A stretch of DNA of 5,376 nucleotides, from assembly GCA_025454445.1 (NCBI GenBank), contig JALOOK010000360.1, positions 1-5,376 on the forward strand, given 5' to 3'. How positions within the stretch are numbered: position 1 is the first letter of the stretch; every line of letters begins with the position of its first letter. The notes beneath the pieces are model-generated. The model saw only the letters and a list, made by a program, of their open reading frames with translations, did no database searches and had not been told where the DNA came from. Positions 1-3,720 of the stretch are shown here, in pieces. The DNA is from Oscillatoria sp. Prado101. Lineage in GTDB: Bacteria > Cyanobacteriota > Cyanobacteriia > Cyanobacteriales > Oscillatoriaceae. Position numbers and translations under genes: made by a program.

Positions 1-99
1 AGGACTTCAGCCCAAAAGGTTCGTACTAGGACTTCAGCCCAAAAGGTTCGTACTAGGACTTCAGCCCAAAAGGTTCGTACTAGGACTTCAGCCCAAAAG
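1..99. repeat. 27-bp direct tandem repeat, 3.7 copies
   Basis: Three identical 27-bp units start at 1, 28 and 55. A fourth, starting at 82, matches for 18 bases and diverges at position 100. The unit begins AGGACTTCAGCCC and ends GTTCGTACT. The first copy starts at base 1, so the array probably extends beyond the window. Read on the minus strand, the core GGGCTGAAGTCC can form a short stem with one G-U pair. From memory it resembles the GGACT-type repeats with a TACGAAC block that are frequent between genes in oscillatorian cyanobacteria; this was not checked. A unit of nine codons could in principle be translated, but there is no start and no other coding sign. Confidence 0.95.
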
Positions 100-128
100 C
101 GTGAGGCCAATTCCCCGAAACCGTTCCA

Positions 129-169
129 TTGCTGCACCCTTAGCGCTAAACTACATTAAGAGGCTCTTA
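129..169 (+). promoter_or_regulatory. Weak candidate ycf3 promoter with adjacent palindrome
   Basis: TTGCTG (129-134) and TACATT (152-157) are separated by 17 bases and loosely match -35 and -10 boxes (3/6 and 4/6). The -10 candidate runs directly into a 13-base palindrome, TAAGAG-g-CTCTTA (157-169). No better sigma70-type pair was seen between the tandem repeat and the ycf3 start. This is a suggestion only; transcription could also enter from upstream. Confidence 0.25.
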
Positions 170-214
170 GCCGCGACCAACCAACAGGCTATTGCCAACC
201 ACTAGCCCAAACCT

Positions 215-736
215 ATGCCCAGAAGTCAGCGAAACGACAACTTCATCGATAAAAGCTTCACGGTAATGGCAGATATCATCCTCAAGATTCTGCCAACCAA
301 CCAAAAAGCCAAAGAAGCCTTCGCCTATTATCGCGACGGTATGTCCGCTCAGGCGGATGGCGAATACAAAGAAGCCCTAGACAACTATTACGAAGCCCTG
401 AAACTGGAAGAAGACCCCAACGACCGCAGCTATATCCTCTACAACGTCGGGCTGATCCACACCAGCAACGGGGAGCACGACAAAGCCTTGGAATATTATA
501 ACCAAGCTCTGGAACTCAATCCCCGCATGCCCCAGGCGCTCAACAATATTGCGGTTATCTACCACTATCAGGCGGAACAAGCTAAAGAAGCCGGCAGTGA
601 AGAAGAAGCAGAAGCGCTGTACGAAAAGGCGGCTGACTATTGGAAAGAAGCTATTCGCCTAGCGCCCAACAACTACATCGAAGCCCAAAACTGGCTCAAA
701 ACCACCGGGCGCTCTACAATGGACGTATATTTTTAG
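215..736 (+). CDS. ycf3: Photosystem I assembly protein Ycf3
   Basis: Ycf3 is a TPR protein at the thylakoid that acts as a chaperone for building photosystem I, binding PsaA/PsaD-type subunits; it is needed for assembly and is not part of the finished complex. The product is 173 residues, the usual family length, and reads as Ycf3 from end to end. The N-terminus contains the family hallmark DNFIDKSFTVMADIILKILP (8-27). Three TPR units follow at about 35-68, 72-105 and 120-153. TPR2 has the typical YNVGLIHTSNGEHDKALEYY pattern and ends in LNPRMPQALNN; TPR3 ends in LAPNNYIEAQNWL. The C-terminus is KTTGRSTMDVYF. The ATG at 215 gives the conserved MPRSQRNDNF start; no Shine-Dalgarno sequence is evident, which is common in cyanobacteria. 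gatC follows after 102 bases on the same strand. The gene appears intact. Confidence 0.98.
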   Translation: MPRSQRNDNFIDKSFTVMADIILKILPTNQKAKEAFAYYRDGMSAQADGEYKEALDNYYEALKLEEDPNDRSYILYNVGLIHTSNGEHDKALEYYNQALELNPRMPQALNNIAVIYHYQAEQAKEAGSEEEAEALYEKAADYWKEAIRLAPNNYIEAQNWLKTTGRSTMDVYF

Positions 737-742
737 GTAATT

Positions 743-820
743 GGGCGCTGGGCGCTGGGCATTGAAAGCGTTTTTCTCCCCCACGCCCAGCCCCCGGTGC
801 TTTGTGCCCCACGCCCCTTA
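743..820. repeat. Low-complexity GGGCGCT repeat with inverted arm
   Basis: The ycf3-gatC spacer opens with a heptamer repeat, GGGCGCT GGGCGCT GGGC (743-760), followed by a C-rich mirror region (778-817). GCTGGGCG (747-754) is complementary to CGCCCAGC (784-791), so an 8-bp stem with a 29-base loop can form. Such GGGC-type low-complexity spacers are known between cyanobacterial genes. There is a T5 run at 771-775, but it lies inside the loop rather than after the stem, so this is not a standard terminator. It may or may not separate ycf3 from gatC transcriptionally. Confidence 0.7.
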
Positions 821-838
821 ACCACTAACAGCTAACCG

Positions 839-1129
839 ATGATTGATCGCGAACAAGTTCACAAAGTAGCTCATCTCGCCCGCTTGGAACTAACAGCTGA
901 GGAAGAGGAAAAATTCACCACCCAGCTGAGCAGCATTCTCGACTATTTCGAGCAGCTGAGCGAGCTAGATACCTCAACTGTGCCGCCCACCACGCGAGCC
1001 ATTGATGTCAGCAATATAACGCGCCCGGACGACCTGCAATCCTTTCCCCACCGGGAAGATATTCTCAGCTGTGCGCCTGAGGGAGATGGCGACTTTTTCA
1101 AAGTCCCGAAGATTCTCAGTGAAGATTAA
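839..1129 (+). CDS. gatC: Asp-tRNA(Asn)/Glu-tRNA(Gln) amidotransferase subunit C
   Basis: GatC is the small, non-catalytic subunit of the cytoplasmic GatCAB amidotransferase. That enzyme converts Glu-tRNA(Gln), and in some bacteria Asp-tRNA(Asn), to the correctly charged amide form; GatC wraps the GatA/GatB interface and stabilises it. The 96-residue product has the usual length. It shows the family pattern: MIDREQVHKVAHLARLEL at the N-terminus, the helix E-E-x-x-F-x-x-Q-L-x-x-I-L-D-Y (about 22-36), a VPPTTRA turn (48-54), TRPDD (61-65) and a C-terminal FFKVPKIL (86-93). The ATG at 839 gives the conserved N-terminus; no Shine-Dalgarno sequence is visible. Neither gatA nor gatB is in the window, consistent with scattered gat genes in cyanobacteria. 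It lies on the same strand as ycf3 and is followed by a strong hairpin at 1142-1172. Confidence 0.97.
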   Translation: MIDREQVHKVAHLARLELTAEEEEKFTTQLSSILDYFEQLSELDTSTVPPTTRAIDVSNITRPDDLQSFPHREDILSCAPEGDGDFFKVPKILSED

Positions 1130-1141
1130 TTAAATTGGCCC

Positions 1142-1172
1142 GTAGGGTGCGTTCCCAAAGAACGCACCCTAC
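1142..1172. terminator. Perfect 13-bp hairpin between convergent genes
   Basis: GTAGGGTGCGTTC (1142-1154) and GAACGCACCCTAC (1160-1172) are perfect complements with a CCAAA loop. The hairpin starts 12 bases after the gatC stop and ends 3 bases before the stop of the minus-strand gene. T-rich DNA follows on the plus strand (TATTTATT), and TTTAATTAAT follows on the minus strand, so it could terminate transcription both ways. GTAGGGTGCGTT-type palindromes also occur, from memory, as dispersed repeats in many filamentous cyanobacteria, so it may be a repeat copy serving as a terminator. Confidence 0.65.
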
Positions 1173-1175
1173 TAT

Positions 1176-1499
1176 TTATTCTTCCGAGCGCTTTAACATA
1201 GCTTGCTGCAGTTTTTCCTCCTGTAGCCGCTGTTCAGCCATCAATTCCCGCGCTTGTTCTTGCGCCGACGCATCCGAGGGTGCGCCCAGTTCCGCTTCCG
1301 AACGGCTCAATACCGACTGCTGCAATTTTTCCTCCTGTAGCCGCTGTTCAGCCATCAATTCCCGCGCTTGTTCTTGTGCATGAGTGTCCGCAGGTGACTT
1401 GATTTCAGCTTCAGACCGGCTCAGCACCGACTGGTGCAGTTTTTCCTCCTGCTGGCGCTGCTCGATCAGTCTCTCTCTGGCGCGATCTTCGGAATTCAT
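1176..1499 (-). CDS. Small 38-residue-repeat, probably coiled-coil protein
   Basis: I do not recognise a named family. The 107-residue product consists of a 38-residue unit repeated 2.8 times (residues 3-40, 41-78, 79-107), with core E-x-x-A-R-E-L-x-A-E-Q-R-L-Q-E-E-K-L-x-Q-x-V-L-x-R-S-E. It has no Phe, Tyr, Trp or Cys, a single Gly, two Pro, and many Glu, Gln and Arg. It should therefore form long polar helices, probably coiled coils broken by a short S/P/A/D linker in each unit. There is no signal peptide or membrane segment, so a cytoplasmic location is inferred. The ATG at 1499 is chosen over two in-frame TTG codons (1505, 1502) because AGGAG lies 7 bases upstream on the minus strand (1507-1511). 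The gene is convergent with gatC and lies 206 bases beyond hom on the same strand. The function could be scaffolding, but this is unknown. Confidence 0.8.
   Translation of the reverse strand: MNSEDRARERLIEQRQQEEKLHQSVLSRSEAEIKSPADTHAQEQARELMAEQRLQEEKLQQSVLSRSEAELGAPSDASAQEQARELMAEQRLQEEKLQQAMLKRSEE
1206..1453. repeat. 114-bp in-frame tandem repeat inside the small gene
   Basis: The coding repeat is visible in the DNA with an exact period of 114 bases. A 51-base block at 1212-1262 recurs without a mismatch at 1326-1376, and a more diverged third copy begins at about 1440. Identity at silent positions in the two closest copies points to recent duplication or gene conversion rather than old repeats held only by protein selection. 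Confidence 0.93.
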
Positions 1500-1532
1500 C
1501 AACAAACTCCTGTGCTTTCAAAAAATGCCTTG

Positions 1533-1579
1533 ACTATCAACTTGCCACAGTGGCGGCACTATGTAGCAATAATTACATA
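1533..1579 (-). promoter_or_regulatory. Candidate NtcA site and -10 box of the repeat-protein gene
   Basis: TATGTA-N8-TACATA (1560-1579) is a perfect inverted repeat containing GTA-N8-TAC, the core recognised by the cyanobacterial nitrogen regulator NtcA. On the minus strand it is followed after 24 bases by GATAGT (1533-1538; 4/6 match to TATAAT). That would place the palindrome near -43, close to the position usual for NtcA-activated promoters, with a leader of about 27 bases before the ATG at 1499. The DNA pattern is seen directly; binding and the start site are inferred. It points towards the repeat-protein gene, not hom. Confidence 0.4.
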
Positions 1580-1639
1580 AAAATTTAAGCAAGTGGCGGG
1601 GTGCGAGTAAAAGCGCGAGTCGGTCAGTTACATGGGCTG

Positions 1640-1672
1640 AGAAACCGGGTTTCTGAAAGAAACCCGGTTTCT
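1640..1672. repeat. AGAAACC-n-GGTTTCT hairpin, copy 1
   Basis: AGAAACCGGGTTTCT (1640-1654) and AGAAACCCGGTTTCT (1658-1672) form a perfect 15-bp stem with a GAA loop. Each arm is also palindromic around its middle base. The hairpin lies 33 bases past the hom stop (minus strand), so it may end hom transcripts, but no T-tract follows on that side. It belongs to the same family as 3307-3345 and 3676-3710. Confidence 0.93.
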
Positions 1673-1705
1673 GGATAGCCGGCTTTCTCGTGCTCGGCAA
1701 TCTCG

Positions 1706-3010
1706 CTAAAGAACGCGCAGCAAACTGGGAATGCTAGCTAACCCTTTCAGGTTGCGAATTTCCTCTAGCGCTTGGCGGAAATTGCCTTCGCGGACATCGT
1801 GAGTCACCACGACAATTTCTGCCAAATCTCCCCGCATGCCGGTTTGCACAATCGATTCCAAGCTGACGCCATGATTGCCAAAGCAAGTGCCTAATTTGCC
1901 AATAACACCCGGCTCGTCGTTTGTCAAGAAGCGGGCGTAAAATCGCGTCACCACTTCGTCCATCGGGGCGATAGCGCAGTAGTGCTGGTGAGAGCAGCTA
2001 AGCAAGGGATGGGGTATGGGTTCAGTTTCCGTTTTCAGGATAGCGGCAATATTCATAATATCGGAAACTACGGCGCTGGCGGTAGGTCCCGCACCGGCAC
2101 CCCGCCCGTAAAACATCACCTGCCCAATCGGTTCCCCTTCCACCAGAAGAGCGTTGTAGACGCCATTTATACTGGCTAGGGGGTGAGTTTTGGGGACAAA
2201 AGTCGGGTGAACTCGCAACTGCAACCGCTCCGTGGTATCGGTGCCGGTAGGTTCCTCCCGCTTGGCGATTGCCAGCAATTTAATCGCAAAGCCGAGTTTC
2301 TCGGCGTAGGCGATATCCGCAGCGCTAACTTGCCCAATTCCCTCGCGGTAGACTTCTTCTAGTTTGATGCGCCCAGCAAAGGCTAAACTCGCCAAAATTG
2401 CAAGTTTATCCGCAGCATCGAAGCCACCTACATCTGCAGTGGGGTCAGCTTCAGCGTAACCCAAGCGCTGCGCGTCAGCGAGAACCTCACTAAAGTCAGC
2501 GCCCTCCGCTGTCATGCGGGTAAGAATGTAGTTGGTGGTGCCGTTAACAATGCCAGTGACAGATTGAATGCGGTTGGCACCTAGAGACTGTTTGAGAGGG
2601 GAGATAATCGGGATCCCGCCGCCAACAGCAGCTTCTAGCATAACATAGATGCCTTTTTCGTTAGCGGCGGTGAAAATTTCGTCCCCGTAGCGGGCGATAA
2701 CTGCTTTGTTGGCGGTTACCACATGTTTGCCGTGGGCGATAGCTTTCAGGATCAGGGAGCGTGCCGGTTCGAGTCCACCGATCAGCTCGACGACAATATC
2801 AACAGCTGGATCGGTGACGATTGACTCCAGGTCTGCTGTTAGCACATCAGGGGACATTTGTAAAGTGCGGGGTTTGTCAGGGGTGCGCACGCCCACCTTG
2901 TGGATTTGCAGCTCCTGCAGCAGCGGGTGACGCCCTTCTGGGGAGAGTAAAATTTCCGCCGTGCCGGTGCCAACTGTTCCCAATCCCAACAAACCGATTT
3001 TGTATGCCAC
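1706..3010 (-). CDS. hom: Homoserine dehydrogenase (ACT-domain type)
   Basis: Catalyses NAD(P)H-dependent reduction of aspartate semialdehyde to homoserine, the branch towards threonine and methionine; cytoplasmic. The product is 434 residues, typical of the monofunctional bacterial enzyme. It has the nucleotide-binding loop GLLGLGTVGTG (6-16), VTANKA (98-103) with the conserved Lys102, GIVNGTTNYIL (153-163), and the full family signature A-x3-G-Y-A-E-A-D-P-x2-D-V-x-G-x-D-x3-K (180-202), which includes the residues aligned with catalytic Glu187, Asp198 and Lys202. A C-terminal ACT domain (about 356-434, with TNDEPGVIGKLGTCFGNHGVSLESI) suggests allosteric control, commonly by threonine. GTG at 3010 is preferred because it gives the family-like MAYKIGLLGLG start; an in-frame TTG at 3025 would add five residues. 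Only a weak GGA lies upstream. It is divergent from the antitoxin-like gene, with a long leader. The gene appears intact. Confidence 0.97.
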   Translation of the reverse strand: MAYKIGLLGLGTVGTGTAEILLSPEGRHPLLQELQIHKVGVRTPDKPRTLQMSPDVLTADLESIVTDPAVDIVVELIGGLEPARSLILKAIAHGKHVVTANKAVIARYGDEIFTAANEKGIYVMLEAAVGGGIPIISPLKQSLGANRIQSVTGIVNGTTNYILTRMTAEGADFSEVLADAQRLGYAEADPTADVGGFDAADKLAILASLAFAGRIKLEEVYREGIGQVSAADIAYAEKLGFAIKLLAIAKREEPTGTDTTERLQLRVHPTFVPKTHPLASINGVYNALLVEGEPIGQVMFYGRGAGAGPTASAVVSDIMNIAAILKTETEPIPHPLLSCSHQHYCAIAPMDEVVTRFYARFLTNDEPGVIGKLGTCFGNHGVSLESIVQTGMRGDLAEIVVVTHDVREGNFRQALEEIRNLKGLASIPSLLRVL

Positions 3011-3268
3011 GATTTTAATCCGCAATCAGTGAGTTCTTGCTAAAACTATTGTGCCATTGTTGCGCACCATCTGCACCCCATACAATCTGCAGCATGTTAT
3101 GTACACCCCATGCACACCCTGCCGGTGCCGGTATCCCCCCGGCGGGAGCGCCCCCACACCGGCGGACAGCACCGGCAGCTGTCAGCGGGGGAATGGGGGC
3201 TTTTCGCCCTCTTCGCTCATTCCGCTCTGAGTGCCGGCACCACTTGCTTCAGTCAAATTCAGCATTTG
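3011..3268 (-). other. Long GC-rich hom leader, no convincing gene
   Basis: If the promoter at 3275-3303 is right, hom has an untranslated leader of about 257 bases. Its middle is very GC-rich and can fold in several ways: TGCCGGTGC (3120-3128) pairs with GCACCGGCA (3169-3177); GACAGC (3165-3170) pairs with GCTGTC (3178-3183) around a 7-base loop; and 3231-3240 is the palindrome GTGCCGGCAC. The first two are mutually exclusive, as attenuators often are, but I could not match any known riboswitch or leader peptide. A related pair of CACCCCAT blocks lies near 3074 and 3103. An 80-codon plus-strand frame here looks accidental. Confidence 0.4.
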
Positions 3269-3274
3269 TGAGCT

Positions 3275-3303
3275 AATATATAGCCTTTTTCATCCTTTGT
3301 GAG
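3275..3303 (-). promoter_or_regulatory. Candidate hom promoter
   Basis: On the minus strand, CTCACA (3298-3303; 4/6 match to TTGACA) and TATATT (3275-3280; 5/6 match to TATAAT) are separated by 17 bases. This is the best sigma70-type pair seen upstream of hom. It abuts the hairpin at 3307-3345, which separates it from the divergent promoter at 3369-3377. Confidence 0.5.
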
Positions 3304-3306
3304 TTA

Positions 3307-3345
3307 CTGAGAAACCCGGTTTCTTAAAGAAACCGGGTTTCTCAG
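3307..3345. repeat. AGAAACC-n-GGTTTCT hairpin, copy 2
   Basis: CTGAGAAACCCGGTTTCT (3307-3324) and AGAAACCGGGTTTCTCAG (3328-3345) form a perfect 18-bp stem with a TAA loop. The 15-bp core differs from copy 1 in the central base pair (C-G instead of G-C), with both sides changed. It sits exactly between the divergent hom and antitoxin-like promoters. Confidence 0.95.
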
Positions 3346-3356
3346 CCATAGTTCAT

Positions 3357-3385
3357 CTAACTGAGAACTGCTATAATATAGTTAG
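3357..3385 (+). promoter_or_regulatory. Extended -10 promoter with flanking inverted repeat
   Basis: TGCTATAAT (3369-3377) is a perfect -10 hexamer with an upstream TGn extension, which can work without a good -35; none is seen at the right spacing. CTAACT (3357-3362) and AGTTAG (3380-3385) flank it as inverted half-sites 17 bases apart. Ribbon-helix-helix antitoxins often repress their own promoter through such palindromes, so this may be an operator, although 6-bp arms could be chance. The gene start lies 59 bases downstream of the -10 box. Confidence 0.55.
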
Positions 3386-3436
3386 CGACAGCCAATCCTG
3401 CGCTGCCTCCCTTATGTCTGCTATCAAGGTAGAGTC

Positions 3437-3678
3437 ATGGAAATTACCATTAACTGGAAGCCAGAAAAGAGCTTGCTGGAAAAATTGACAGCTATCGCGC
3501 GTCAGCGGGGACAATCTCCTGAAGCGCTCGTCACTGAAGCGGTGACGCTCTATGTAGAAGCGCAACCGCTAGAAACAAGTAATTTTGATTCCGATCCCCC
3601 GGCTTATTTGCCGCCCCCCCCGATCTGGCTGCCAAGTCTGAGAATATTTTACAGCAGCAGTGTCAGAGGGGAAACTAG
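3437..3678 (+). pseudogene. Frameshifted ribbon-helix-helix antitoxin-like gene
   Basis: The N-terminus, with EITINWKPEKSLLEKLTAIA (2-21) then SPEALVTEAVTLYVEA (27-42), looks like a CopG/Arc-type ribbon-helix-helix domain: a beta strand that pairs in a dimer and binds DNA, then two helices. Up to Pro54 the frame starting at 3437 reads well. The family-like continuation PGLFAAPPDLAAKSENILQQ is found in the frame that reuses one base, from codon 3598 to a TAG at 3676-3678. A single missing C in the C5 run 3596-3600 explains this; with it restored the protein is 80 residues. The restored frame cannot be entered before 3589 because of a TGA at 3586-3588. The unshifted frame runs on to 3874 only by crossing a hairpin and antisense DNA of the next gene. 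AAGG (3426-3429) lies 7 bases before the ATG. No toxin gene is adjacent. It could be a real mutation, slippage or a sequencing error. Confidence 0.75.
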
Positions 3679-3710
3679 AAAGCAGGTTTCTTTAAAAAAC
3701 CTGCTTTCTA
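3676..3710. terminator. Hairpin copy 3 between convergent genes
   Basis: TAGAAAGCAGGTTT (3676-3689) and AAACCTGCTTTCTA (3697-3710) form a perfect 14-bp stem with a 7-base loop. It is a diverged copy of the family at 1640 and 3307, with paired changes that keep the stem. It begins on the stop codon of the restored antitoxin-like frame and ends 10 bases before the stop of the methylase gene, so it is placed to end transcripts from both sides. No clear T-tract follows on either strand. Confidence 0.6.
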
Positions 3711-3720
3711 AATCCCCAGC

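Noticed and set aside
1..99. CRISPR array
   Set aside because: The units abut directly with no variable spacers, so this is a plain tandem repeat.
1135..1383. 82-residue Ser/Cys-rich plus-strand frame
   Set aside because: It is antisense to the 38-residue-repeat gene, begins before the terminator hairpin, and has an implausible Cys/Ser composition. The minus-strand gene has a good Shine-Dalgarno.
1518..1700. 60-residue minus-strand frame between hom and the repeat-protein gene
   Set aside because: Its N-terminal half is just the translated hairpin repeat at 1640-1672, and it lacks a ribosome binding site.
3037..3276. 79-residue plus-strand open frame
   Set aside because: Its Pro/Ala/His-rich translation comes from the GC-rich hom leader. 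There is no Shine-Dalgarno sequence and no recognisable domain.
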